Part shown: positions 8,464 through 16,585 of the stretch, in pieces
Layout: every line of letters begins with the position of its first letter
Numbering within the stretch: the first letter of the stretch is position 1
Assembly (NCBI GenBank): GCA_965228695.1
Contig: CBDDIB010000002.1
Span: 3,472,001 to 3,536,000, forward strand
Source: JAJFJD01 sp965228695
Lineage (GTDB): Bacteria > Pseudomonadota > Alphaproteobacteria > UBA8366
Length of the DNA: 64,000 bases
Direction: 5' to 3'
Program-made: the position numbers and the translations under genes
Notes under the pieces: generated by a model
What the model saw: the letters and a program-made list of their open reading frames with translations, nothing else
Told to the model about the DNA's origin: nothing
The model's database searches: none

Positions 8464-8590
8464 GTTATCCACATCAACGGTGTAGAGACCCTGTGGATAA
8501 CGGGGATATCGTGCGATCGCCGTGAATTCGCGCAAACGCCCGCGCGTCATCGTTGTAAATCTGTGGATATTCCTGGGGATAACGCGGGGA
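8464..8590. promoter_or_regulatory. Cluster of DnaA-box-like 9-mers
   Basis: One exact consensus DnaA box TTATCCACA lies at 8465-8473 and one exact reverse box TGTGGATAA at 8492-8500. Two one-mismatch reverse boxes, TGTGGATAT (8562-8570) and TGGGGATAA (8574-8582), follow. The first two also make a 10-bp inverted repeat (GTTATCCACA / TGTGGATAAC). There is no gene in the segment and no clear AT-rich unwinding element. Confidence 0.55.
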
Positions 8591-8625
8591 TATCCGGAAT
8601 TCGTCATACGATGACCGCGATGATG

Positions 8626-9054
8626 TTATTTGACGACTTCTCGAATTTTCGAACCGGTGTCCTGAAGAGCGTCGCCTGCTTTCTCGGCGGCTTCCTTGCT
8701 GACTTCTTTGGTTTTTTCGCCAACGGTTTTCAACGTTTCCCCCGCCTTGCTTGCGGCGTCTTTCGATAGATCGACGGCTTTCTCGCTGGCGTCTTTCAAG
8801 GAACTGCCGGCTTTCTTCGCAGCTTCCTTGCTCGCTTCCAGTGCTTTTTCACCGGCCTCTTTCAATGCTTTGCCGGCCTCCGCGGCCGCTTCCTTGGCTT
8901 TCTCGCCGGCGGCCTTGAGTGAGGCTTGGGTCGAGGAAACCGAAGCACCGGTGGGAGTCGACGCATTGTCCTCGCCGCAGCCGGTAATCATGAGCAATGA
9001 GGACAGAGCAATCATGGCGCCGAGCAATTTTCCAGTCAGGAATAATTTCCTCAT
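8626..9054 (-). CDS. Lipoprotein built of 22-residue amphipathic repeats (LEA/apolipoprotein-like)
   Basis: This 142-residue protein has a lipoprotein signal peptide with lipobox L-M-I-T-G-C, acylation expected at Cys26. The mature chain is almost wholly Ala/Lys/Glu/Ser. From residue 60 it is a tandem of 22-residue units of the form A-G-x-x-L-K-x-x-x-E-K-x, each two 11-mers. Such 11-mer periodicity is typical of group 3 LEA proteins and apolipoprotein-like helices that lie on membranes or form coiled coils. An envelope-associated, possibly stress-protective role is inferred. It has no operon partner; the PilZ gene follows upstream on the same strand. Confidence 0.8.
   Translation of the reverse strand: MRKLFLTGKLLGAMIALSSLLMITGCGEDNASTPTGASVSSTQASLKAAGEKAKEAAAEAGKALKEAGEKALEASKEAAKKAGSSLKDASEKAVDLSKDAASKAGETLKTVGEKTKEVSKEAAEKAGDALQDTGSKIREVVK
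8629..8877 (-). repeat. Four coding 66-bp repeats inside the lipoprotein gene
   Basis: Units correspond to residues 60-81, 82-103, 104-125 and a shorter 126-142. At DNA level the periods are 8812-8877, 8746-8811, 8680-8745 and 8629-8679. The units are diverged in sequence but conserve the A-G / L-K / E-K register. Confidence 0.7.
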
Positions 9055-9187
9055 AACGGAACATCCTTTAGTCCATTGCGCCCGGATATCATAGATATTT
9101 TAACTTTCCCGCGCATGCACAACTTGCCTGGTCAATACGGCGACAAAGCGGCAAATCGCATCGAGAATAGGCCTTTGGATTCGGAAC

Positions 9188-9502
9188 CTAGGCCGAATTG
9201 GGCGGTATCTCGAAGGAGACGCCGAGTTCATCATCTCTGCGGTAATGTACGACGCAGCGCAGGAAAAGGTCGTGCTCGAGTTCCAGCTCGAAGTTGTCCG
9301 GCAACTTCGGCGCATCCGCCGGGCGCAGACGTGCGCCGGTAGCGGACAGATCGGCAACGTAGCACCGCATGGTCTCGGATCGGTCGCCGAAATGGATGCG
9401 CGTACGTTTCAACGCCTTCACCCGCTTGTGCCGGCGGCGTTCGTCGCGCTCCCCCTTCAGGACCGATATGAGATCGTCTAGTTTTCCCATCGGATCGGAC
9501 AT
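9188..9502 (-). CDS. PilZ domain protein
   Basis: The chain has about 104 residues from ATG at 9502; a GTG at 9511 and an ATG at 9490 are alternatives. The c-di-GMP-binding signature is present: basic R-R-R-H-K-R-V around residue 24, then D-L-S-A-T-G-A-R-L about 30 residues later, matching RxxxR...DxSxxG. PilZ proteins are c-di-GMP effectors controlling motility, polysaccharide or virulence outputs. This is a stand-alone domain, and an HD-GYP protein near 37.2 kb in the same window could act on the same messenger (inference). Confidence 0.87.
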   Translation of the reverse strand: MSDPMGKLDDLISVLKGERDERRRHKRVKALKRTRIHFGDRSETMRCYVADLSATGARLRPADAPKLPDNFELELEHDLFLRCVVHYRRDDELGVSFEIPPNSA

Positions 9503-9667
9503 GGGCGGCACGGTACCGCATGGTCGTTGACAAAAATTTAACGCTACCGATTAACCACGGGGAAATATAAAATGCAGCGATAACAATACTATATACAAAT
9601 TTCTCGCGGCAGAGGCGATGGGCCGATATCCGTAGGGCGGACCGTTGTACCGCAGAGCTTCCAGGAG

Positions 9668-10696
9668 CTACACGCTCAGGCCGTAAATCCGAACCGCATT
9701 GTCGTGGTAAAGTTTGGCCTTTTCCTCGGCAGAATAATCCGCGGTCAGCCGCTTGAAGGAATTCCACAGCACGTTATAGCTGCAGCTCAGCTTGTCGACG
9801 GGGAAATTGGATTCGAACAGGCACCGATCCGCGCCGAAATGCTCGATCGTGTATTCGAAATAGGGCCGGGTCGCTTCGAGGAGCTCTGTGCTGGTCGGCG
9901 GTTTCGGGCGATGTTCCCAGCCGAACCCGTTGTAGTCCATATTCAGCCCGCCGAGCTTCGCCACCACATTCTCGCATTGCGCAATATCGGCGATATAGCC
10001 TTTCCATTCCTCGTATATCTCGTCCCGGCGGCTTTCATACGGGCCGATCCCCAACGGACCTCCGAAGTGATCCAGGATAATCGTTACATCGGGGCAGGCT
10101 CTGGCGAGATCGATCAGTTCCGGCATCTGCGGGTGATAGCACCAGCCTTCCATCGTGAGATCGCGCTTGACCAGTTCCTTGACGCCCTCGCGGTATCTCG
10201 GGTCGAGCAGCGCATGCGGTCCATAGGGCCACCGTCCGTTCTTGATCGCGTCGCTTTCCTCCCAGGTCGCGCTGCAACGGATGCCGCGAAACCGCCCGCC
10301 GCCCGCGGCGATGTGGGCGTCCAGCACGTCGCCGACCGCCGCACCGAGCATCATGTCCGCCGTGCTGATGATCCCGGCGGCGACACGCTGCGGGCCATAT
10401 TCACCGGATGCGCTCATGGCCGCGATGCCGTTCACGAACTCCGTTTCGCCGACCACCCGCAATTCCTCCGGTCCATCGGTCTTATACATGGCGCCACATT
10501 CGATGAAGACCGTCGAAACCACGTTATGGCCGCTGTTCAAGTCCTCCAGGATTTCGTCCAAGAGATACCGCGGCGAAGTCCGTTCATATCGAAAGTCCCA
10601 CAAATGATGATGCGGATCGCAAATCGGCAAATCCGGTTCGAGGGTCTCTTCGTCATATTGAGCGAGCCAATCGTGATTCGTGGCCTTGGCGGGCAT
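9668..10696 (-). CDS. Amidohydrolase family protein (metal-dependent TIM barrel)
   Basis: The 342-residue protein carries C-D-P-H-H-H-L-W-D-F near residue 28, the N-terminal metal-binding HxH of the amidohydrolase_2 family. Further features are W-C-Y-H-P-Q near residue 190, I-I-L-D-H-F-G-G and a C-terminal C-L-F-E-S-N-F-P-V-D. Relatives include 2-pyrone-4,6-dicarboxylate lactonase and other lactone or decarboxylase enzymes of aromatic degradation. It is divergent from the molybdopterin dehydrogenase gene, with an 88-bp spacer. GGAAAGG precedes the ATG. Confidence 0.9.
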   Translation of the reverse strand: MPAKATNHDWLAQYDEETLEPDLPICDPHHHLWDFRYERTSPRYLLDEILEDLNSGHNVVSTVFIECGAMYKTDGPEELRVVGETEFVNGIAAMSASGEYGPQRVAAGIISTADMMLGAAVGDVLDAHIAAGGGRFRGIRCSATWEESDAIKNGRWPYGPHALLDPRYREGVKELVKRDLTMEGWCYHPQMPELIDLARACPDVTIILDHFGGPLGIGPYESRRDEIYEEWKGYIADIAQCENVVAKLGGLNMDYNGFGWEHRPKPPTSTELLEATRPYFEYTIEHFGADRCLFESNFPVDKLSCSYNVLWNSFKRLTADYSAEEKAKLYHDNAVRIYGLSV

Positions 10697-10784
10697 GGCG
10701 GGCCTTTCCGGATCGGGTGACGGTTGGAGGCGGGAGCCTCACCGATGTTACGATAGGCAAAACAATAAAGTTGAAGGACCGAGC

Positions 10785-13109
10785 ATGCAAAACGGTATCG
10801 GGGAGGGTGTTCGCCGGATCGAGGATTTTCGGCTTCTCACGGGCCGTGGCCGGTTCTCCGACGATCGGAGCGTCGATGGGCAACGCTATGCCGCCTTCGT
10901 GCGCTCGCCGCACGCCCATGCGGAGATACGCGGCATCGATCTTCAGGATGCTTTGACAGCGCCCGGGGTTCGGGATGCCCTTACTGGCGAAGACTATCTG
11001 AATGACGGATTGAACCCGATGCCTGCCGGCGGCAATCCGAAAGATGTCGAACTCAAAAACCGTGATGGATCGCCGATCCCGAGCACGCCGGTCTTTCCGA
11101 TTGTAACCGACAAAGTCCGCCATATCGGCGAGATTGTCGCCATGGTTGTCGCGCAGTCTCCCGCGGAAGCCGCGGACGCCGCCGAGCGAATTGTCGTCGA
11201 CTATCGGCCGTTGCCCGCTGTCACCGAAATCCTGGCGTCGCTCGACGACGACGCGCCGGTGCTGTGGGACGATCTGGCTCACAACTTGTGCGTCGACGAC
11301 GTGAAAGGCGACGCCGCAGCGGTCGCAACGGCCTTCGAGACGGCTGCCCATTCCGTCCGGCTGGAGATTGTAAACAACCGTGTCACCGGCGTTCCGATGG
11401 AACCGCGCGCGGCGATCGGCGACTACGATGCCGAAACCGGACAAATCCTTCTTCTGACCGGCAGCCAGGGGGTCAATCGATTTCAACGTGAATTGGCACA
11501 TGTTTTCAAGGCGGAACCGCCCAACATTCGCGTTGTGTCCGAGGATGTCGGCGGCGGATACGGCACCCGCAATCATCTGTATTCGGAATTCACGCTCGTG
11601 GTCTGGGCCGCGCGCCGTCTGGGTCTACCCGTAAAGTGGACGGCGACGCGCAGCGATTGTTTCTTGAGCGATTATTCCGGCCGTGACCTGGTGACGACGG
11701 CGGAGTTGGCGCTCGACGCCGAGGGCAACTTTCTCGCCGTCCGGACCGAAAACACAGGCAATCTGGGTTCGCACAATGTGTCTTTCGTGCCGATCGCGCG
11801 AGGCCCAACCGTGACCACGAACCTGTACGACATCCCGCATGCGCATGTGGTCACCCGTGGCGTTTTCACCAACACGGCGCCGGTCACGGCCTATCGCGGC
11901 GCGGGACGGCCCGAGGCCGTGTTCGTGATCGAGCGCCTGATCGATATCGCCGCCAGGGAAATGGAAATCGATCCCGTGACGCTGCGCCGCCGCAATCTCA
12001 TCTCCGATGCCGCGTTGCCCTACACGAATGCGATGGGTGTGACCTACGATACCGGTAAATTCGGCCACAGCATGGACTTGGCGCTCGACGATGCCGGCTG
12101 GGACGATTATCCGGCGCGCCGGGCGGAGAGCCTGGGCCGCGGAATGCTGCGGGGTATCGGGATCGCCAATTATATCGAGACCGCGACGGGTTGGCCGGTG
12201 GAGCGCGCAGAGATGACGATCCTGCCGGACGGAATCGTCGATCTGGTCATCGGCACGCAGGCCAGCGGACAAGGGCATGAGACGAGCTTCGCCCAACTCG
12301 CCGTCGATTTCCTGGGTGTGCCGTTCGATGCCGTCCGGCTGCGGACCGGCGATACCGCCGTCGTGGCTGAAGGGTCCGGGTCCCATTCATCCCGATCGAT
12401 GCGCCTGGCGGGGCAATTGTTCCGCCAAACAGCGAACGAGATCATCGACAAAGGAAAACGGATCGCGGCACAGGTGTTGGAAGCTGCCGTGGAGGATATC
12501 GTTTTCGACGCGGGACGGTTTCAGGTATCGGGCACGGATCGGTCACTCTCGCTGTTCGAAGCCGCAGAGACGGCTTCGACCGACATGCCCGGACTGCCGG
12601 ACGAGCTTCGGGGCAGATTGGTTGCCGTCTCGGATATCGACGTGCCCATGCCCGCCTATCCCAATGGGTGCCATATCGCGGAGGTGGAGATCGATCCGGA
12701 TACCGGCGCGCTCGAGATCCTGCGGTACACCGGTGTCGATGACGTGGGCCGCGTGGTCAATCCGCTGTTGGTCGATGGCCAGACCCAAGGCGGGTTGGGG
12801 CAAGGGATCGGCCAGGCGGTTCTGGAATGCTGCCGGCACGACTCCGCCGGGCAATTGTTGACCGGCTCGTTCATGGACTATGCGATGCCGCGGGCCGACG
12901 ACGTTCCATTTTTCCGGCTGTTGCACAACGAAGTGCCGTCCACCAACAACCTCATGGGGATCAAGGGCGCGGGCGAGGGCGGCACGACCGGCGCGCCGGC
13001 AGCGGTCATGAATGCGATCTTGGACGCGCTCGGCGACTACGGCGTCGCGCATTTGGACATGCCGGCAACGCCGGAAGTAATCTGGCGGGCGATTGCGATG
13101 GCCCGTTAG
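10785..13109 (+). CDS. Xanthine dehydrogenase family molybdopterin-binding (large) subunit
   Basis: The protein has 774 residues from ATG 10785, preceded by AAGGA. The N-terminal Ald_Xan_dh domain includes G-R-G-R-F-S-D-D and S-P-H-A-H-A. The molybdopterin part has D-V-G-G-G-Y-G-T-R, A-Y-R-G-A-G-R-P-E-A and the C-terminal catalytic-Glu segment I-K-G-A-G-E-G-G. The AYRGAGR loop is that of non-CO-oxidising (form II / aldehyde or hydroxy-aromatic) enzymes, lacking the CO dehydrogenase AYRCSFR. No FAD or 2Fe-2S subunit gene is adjacent, so its partners must be elsewhere. Its stop overlaps the PAS gene stop by four bases. Confidence 0.93.
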   Translation: MQNGIGEGVRRIEDFRLLTGRGRFSDDRSVDGQRYAAFVRSPHAHAEIRGIDLQDALTAPGVRDALTGEDYLNDGLNPMPAGGNPKDVELKNRDGSPIPSTPVFPIVTDKVRHIGEIVAMVVAQSPAEAADAAERIVVDYRPLPAVTEILASLDDDAPVLWDDLAHNLCVDDVKGDAAAVATAFETAAHSVRLEIVNNRVTGVPMEPRAAIGDYDAETGQILLLTGSQGVNRFQRELAHVFKAEPPNIRVVSEDVGGGYGTRNHLYSEFTLVVWAARRLGLPVKWTATRSDCFLSDYSGRDLVTTAELALDAEGNFLAVRTENTGNLGSHNVSFVPIARGPTVTTNLYDIPHAHVVTRGVFTNTAPVTAYRGAGRPEAVFVIERLIDIAAREMEIDPVTLRRRNLISDAALPYTNAMGVTYDTGKFGHSMDLALDDAGWDDYPARRAESLGRGMLRGIGIANYIETATGWPVERAEMTILPDGIVDLVIGTQASGQGHETSFAQLAVDFLGVPFDAVRLRTGDTAVVAEGSGSHSSRSMRLAGQLFRQTANEIIDKGKRIAAQVLEAAVEDIVFDAGRFQVSGTDRSLSLFEAAETASTDMPGLPDELRGRLVAVSDIDVPMPAYPNGCHIAEVEIDPDTGALEILRYTGVDDVGRVVNPLLVDGQTQGGLGQGIGQAVLECCRHDSAGQLLTGSFMDYAMPRADDVPFFRLLHNEVPSTNNLMGIKGAGEGGTTGAPAAVMNAILDALGDYGVAHLDMPATPEVIWRAIAMAR

Positions 13110-13615
13110 GCTTGCAGAATCAGGATGAATGAGAGCACGATGTCGACCGTTTCGCCGTCCGACGCGAGCGGTAGATTGAGACGCTCGATCTGGTTGAATT
13201 CCTTCCCTTCGGAGAGTATCGGCTGTCCTCGGCGCCAATCGGGTTGGCGCGAAGACAGGACATTCAGCAAGCCGAGATGCGTACGGGATGCTTCAAAGTT
13301 TTCGTATGCGTCTTCCAGCCATTGCCCGGTGTAGTCAAAACCGTGAAGGTCAACCAAACTCGTGCCTACCAGGCGCGCGAGGAAGCGCGGGGGAGTGCCA
13401 TGAACGTCAACCAGACGAATGTTTGCCAGGAGACTGGGGATGTCGACCGGGTCGAAATGCTGGCGCCCGGGAAGGCCGTTGGCGGGGTGGATTGAACGCC
13501 AATAGGACGCCATCTCGGCCACCATGGGGTGGCATTCCGCGGGGATATTGCCCGCGCTTTCGGCCGGTTCGTCATCTTCCTGCTGCGTCAGGTCAGGCAT
13601 CGCCCTAGGATCCAT
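13106..13615 (-). CDS. PAS_5-type single-domain protein
   Basis: The 169-residue protein starts at ATG 13613-13615 with AAGGA just upstream. After a 30-residue leader it shows the pattern of small alphaproteobacterial PAS_5 proteins: M-A-S-Y-W-R-S-I near residue 35, L-P-G-R-Q-H-F-D-P-V-D-I-P, I-R-L-V-D-V and L-V-G-T-S-L-V. No output domain is attached, so the role (sensing or scaffold) is unknown. It converges on and overlaps the dehydrogenase gene by four bases. Confidence 0.7.
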   Translation of the reverse strand: MDPRAMPDLTQQEDDEPAESAGNIPAECHPMVAEMASYWRSIHPANGLPGRQHFDPVDIPSLLANIRLVDVHGTPPRFLARLVGTSLVDLHGFDYTGQWLEDAYENFEASRTHLGLLNVLSSRQPDWRRGQPILSEGKEFNQIERLNLPLASDGETVDIVLSFILILQA

Positions 13616-13713
13616 TCTTCCTTATAGAATACAGGGCGCGGACTAATATAAATAGAAAAATTAACGCAATGGTACCCGCTTATGTAGTACGCGGGCGGCA
13701 GGACTCCAGAATC

Positions 13714-14589
13714 TTAGTAGGGAATGGATCCTTCGACGGTGCATCGCTGCATGACCCTGCGCAGTGAAGTGTCGTAATCGAAAGTCGCCTTATGCTGAAC
13801 GGCACAGTTGTCCCAAATAAGTAGGTCGCCGACGCGCCATTTGTGGCGGTACAAGAATGCGGGATCCACAGCATGCTCAAACAATTCCGCCAGCAGCGCG
13901 TCGCTTTCCGCCTTGTCCATGCCTACGATTTCATGCGTGTAGCCGTAACAGACATAAAGACACTTCCGACCCGTATCGGGATGCGTCCGGACGACAGGAT
14001 GCAGCGCATCCGGTGGATATTTCAGCAGCTCTTCGTCGCTCAGGACAGGGCGCTTGCCGAATTCACGCGCCTTCTTGTTCCACATGTAGCGGTAACCGTT
14101 TGCCGCTTTTAGTCCGTCGAGGCGCTTTTTCATATCGTTCGGAAGGGCGTCATAGGCCGCGGCGGCGCCGGCGAACAACGTATCGCCGTAAGTCTCCCCG
14201 TTTTGAGCCGGCACCTCCAGTGCGTTCAAGAGCGTGACCTTACTGGGTTTCTCCAAGTAGCAGAGGTCGGAATGCCAGTAGCGGCCGGCATCATGCGATC
14301 CCAGCGGCTTGCCAGCCTTCATGACATTGGAAACCCAGAACACCTCAGGCGATTCGTCGCTGTTCGCTTCGGCGCGCACATTGACCTGTAGCGGGCCGAA
14401 GCGGCGGGAGAAGGCGGCCAACTGGTCCGGTGTCAGGGTCTGATCCCGAATAACGAGGACCGCGCGATCGTGCAGGACCTGTTGAACACGCGCAAAGACT
14501 TGATCGTCGATCGCCTCGGAGAGGTCCATGCCGGTGATTGCCGCGCCGATCGGGCCATCGGCGTTCTCGATCTTCATTGCGTCGGACAT
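13714..14589 (-). CDS. TauD/TfdA family Fe(II)/2-oxoglutarate dioxygenase
   Basis: The 291-residue protein starts at ATG 14587-14589, with GGAGAAAG upstream; the in-frame extension to 14847 lacks a ribosome binding site. The facial triad is visible: H106-S-D108 (R-Y-W-H-S-D) and H266 (N-C-A-V-Q-H-K), with R277/R278 for 2-oxoglutarate. Family members hydroxylate taurine, 2,4-D-like ethers, carnitine precursors and others. It is divergent from the maleylacetoacetate isomerase-like gene, suggesting a shared control region. Confidence 0.92.
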   Translation of the reverse strand: MSDAMKIENADGPIGAAITGMDLSEAIDDQVFARVQQVLHDRAVLVIRDQTLTPDQLAAFSRRFGPLQVNVRAEANSDESPEVFWVSNVMKAGKPLGSHDAGRYWHSDLCYLEKPSKVTLLNALEVPAQNGETYGDTLFAGAAAAYDALPNDMKKRLDGLKAANGYRYMWNKKAREFGKRPVLSDEELLKYPPDALHPVVRTHPDTGRKCLYVCYGYTHEIVGMDKAESDALLAELFEHAVDPAFLYRHKWRVGDLLIWDNCAVQHKATFDYDTSLRRVMQRCTVEGSIPY

Positions 14590-14727
14590 GCGCTTTCTCC
14601 GATAGAATTCGATGCGGATAGCGGTCTTTCCGTTAACGCATGGCCCGAGCGACGGAGTCAAATTTGTCGACCTGCGTCCGTCCGTGCGACGGTCCTGCAA
14701 AACAGAATGAGTGTCACGGGGACGGCG

Positions 14728-15378
14728 ATGCTGCAACTTCACAACTACTGGCGGTCCACATCGAGCTACCGGGCGCGGCTGCTCCTCACGGTCAAGGGGC
14801 TGCCCTACGACTACGCGCCGGTGAATATCAAGGAGCACGAGCAGCACGGCGAAGCCTATCGGCGGATCAGCCCCAACGGCTTCGTGCCGACGCTGGTGGA
14901 CGGCGATCTGGTCGTGGGTCAGACCGTCAATATCGCGGAATACCTCGACGAGACCTATCCCGATAACCCGCTATTCCCCCGAGATCCGGCCGGCAAGATA
15001 CGCGTGCGAGGGTTCGTCAATTCTTGTATCGGCGACGTGCAACCGCGGACCCAAAAACGGGTCAGGGAGTATATCGACGAGCGGTTCTCCCGCGACGTCT
15101 TGATCGAGTGGTACCAGTTCTGGTCCGCCGAGGGACTCTCTATCCTGGAAAATCTGGCGGTCCAAGACCGGCCCGACGGCGCGTTTTTTCATGGCGATGC
15201 GCCCGGCGCGGCGGATTGTTTCCTGGTGGCGCAGCTCTACAACTGGCGCCGGCGCGACGTCGACTTATCCGCGGCGCCGACTCTATTGGCGATCGAGCGG
15301 GCGTGCATCGATCTGCCGGCATTCGTGGCCGCCGCGCCGGAGAACCAGCCCGATGTCGGAGAAGACAATCGATATTAG
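14728..15378 (+). CDS. maiA: Maleylacetoacetate isomerase-like glutathione S-transferase (zeta class)
   Basis: The protein has 216 residues from the ATG at 14728 (GGGGAC upstream); an ATG at 14707 would add seven. The thioredoxin-fold N-terminus has L-H-N-Y-W-R-S-T-S-S-Y-R-A-R, matching the zeta-class S-S-x-Y-R-V-R glutathione site. It continues with N-G-F-V-P-T-L and Q-T-V-N-I-A-E-Y-L, and an all-helical C-terminal domain follows. The enzyme would isomerise maleylacetoacetate or maleylpyruvate to the fumaryl form, upstream of FAH hydrolases, two of which lie in this window. Substrate choice is inferred. Confidence 0.85.
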   Translation: MLQLHNYWRSTSSYRARLLLTVKGLPYDYAPVNIKEHEQHGEAYRRISPNGFVPTLVDGDLVVGQTVNIAEYLDETYPDNPLFPRDPAGKIRVRGFVNSCIGDVQPRTQKRVREYIDERFSRDVLIEWYQFWSAEGLSILENLAVQDRPDGAFFHGDAPGAADCFLVAQLYNWRRRDVDLSAAPTLLAIERACIDLPAFVAAAPENQPDVGEDNRY

Positions 15379-15471
15379 CTCATGCTGTCGTTCATCAGTC
15401 GGGTTGGGGTTGGAACCGCTTAGTTTTGACGACATACTTCCGCACAGACACAGGGATTCAAGGAAAGACCC

Positions 15472-16209
15472 ATGGCGCTGATCGAGAAAGACGTAGTGGT
15501 GACCACGAAACACGGGCGGATGCCGTCGTTCGCTGCCTGTCCGGAAACGGATGGCGCGTTTCCGGCGGTCATCCTGTATATGGATGCCCCCGGGTATCGC
15601 GAGGAACTCAAGAACATGGCCCGGCGGATCGCCAAACACGGTTATTTCTGCCTCTTGCCGGATATGTACTACCGGCTCGGGATCTGCCGTTTCGATCTGC
15701 CGCGACGGAACGACGTGATGTCGGCCGTTATCAAGGCCGCGATGAACCATCTGACGAACGCCGATGTGGTAGATGATACCGGCGGCATGCTGGCCTGGAT
15801 CGATGCGCAGGACAAAGCCAAACCGGGACCGGTGAGTTGCATCGGGCATTGCATGAGCGGGCAATACATCACGACGGTCGCCGCACGCTTCCCGACGCGC
15901 TTTGCGTCCGCAGCGTCGGCTTACGGCGTCGGGCTTGTCACTGACAAGGAAGACTCGCCGCACCTTCTCCTCGATCGGGTCCAGGGGGAATTGTGTTACG
16001 CCTTCGCGGAAACCGACCAATCGGTGCCGGACCATGTCATCCCGGATATGCGCGTGGCATTGGAGAAGGCAGGAACGAAGAATACGCTCGATGTCTATCC
16101 CGGCACGGAACACGGATTCATGTTCTCGGAGCGGGCATCCTATGCGCCGGTCGCGGCGGAGGAAGCCTGGGCGAAACTTTTCGACCTCTGGGACCGCACT
16201 CTGAAGTAA
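15472..16209 (+). CDS. Dienelactone hydrolase family protein
   Basis: This 245-residue alpha/beta hydrolase has the nucleophile elbow I-G-H-C-M-S-G with Cys127, the cysteine typical of dienelactone hydrolases. An Asp lies in F-A-E-T-D-Q-S and a His in P-G-T-E-H-G-F. Dienelactone hydrolase opens 4-carboxymethylenebutenolides in chlorocatechol degradation; many relatives have other ester substrates. It follows the isomerase gene by 93 bases on the same strand, so co-transcription is plausible. Confidence 0.9.
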   Translation: MALIEKDVVVTTKHGRMPSFAACPETDGAFPAVILYMDAPGYREELKNMARRIAKHGYFCLLPDMYYRLGICRFDLPRRNDVMSAVIKAAMNHLTNADVVDDTGGMLAWIDAQDKAKPGPVSCIGHCMSGQYITTVAARFPTRFASAASAYGVGLVTDKEDSPHLLLDRVQGELCYAFAETDQSVPDHVIPDMRVALEKAGTKNTLDVYPGTEHGFMFSERASYAPVAAEEAWAKLFDLWDRTLK

Positions 16210-16248
16210 ATGCAAACTCGCAATCGCAACACCACGGAGCCGACACGC

Positions 16249-16542
16249 ATGACCCCACTGTTACGCGCTATTGCCGCCGTTGTTCTGACGCTCGCCCTGT
16301 CCGCTTGTGCGGGCGAGGCGGGGGATCGCGGATTGGGGCCGAGTTGCGCCGCCGGCCTTTCCGCCGCGTCGAAGGAATTGAAAGCGGCAAAGGTTGCCGG
16401 TTTCGGCGGCACGCTCGAATGGACCAAGGCGGCGAGCCTTATCAGCGCCGCGAAGGTGCAGGAACAGTTCGGCGAATATCAGAATTGCGTCCAAAAAACG
16501 CGCGATGCCCGGCGTTTCATTTCGAGGATTCCCCGCAAGTAG
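16249..16542 (+). CDS. Small lipoprotein, unknown function
   Basis: The protein has 97 residues from ATG 16249 (GGAG nine bases upstream). A signal peptide ends in lipobox L-A-L-S-A-C at Cys20. The mature part has a conserved-looking helical core (L-E-W-T-K-A-A-S-L-I-S-A-A-K-V-Q) and two further cysteines that could pair. It starts 39 bases after the dienelactone hydrolase stop. No family function is known to me; anchoring to the envelope is the only supported statement. Confidence 0.7.
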   Translation: MTPLLRAIAAVVLTLALSACAGEAGDRGLGPSCAAGLSAASKELKAAKVAGFGGTLEWTKAASLISAAKVQEQFGEYQNCVQKTRDARRFISRIPRK

Positions 16543-16585
16543 CGGTGTGGGGCCGAAGCCCCACGTTTCCGGCTAACGGCCCCGG

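Noticed and set aside
8464..8590. Chromosomal replication origin
   Set aside because: DnaA boxes are present, but there is no clear AT-rich unwinding element and no dnaA, hemE or parAB-type neighbours; reported only as a box cluster.
9704..10720. Plus-strand frame (338 codons) opposite the amidohydrolase
   Set aside because: The minus-strand frame has a metal-binding HHH motif; the plus frame has none and no ribosome binding site.
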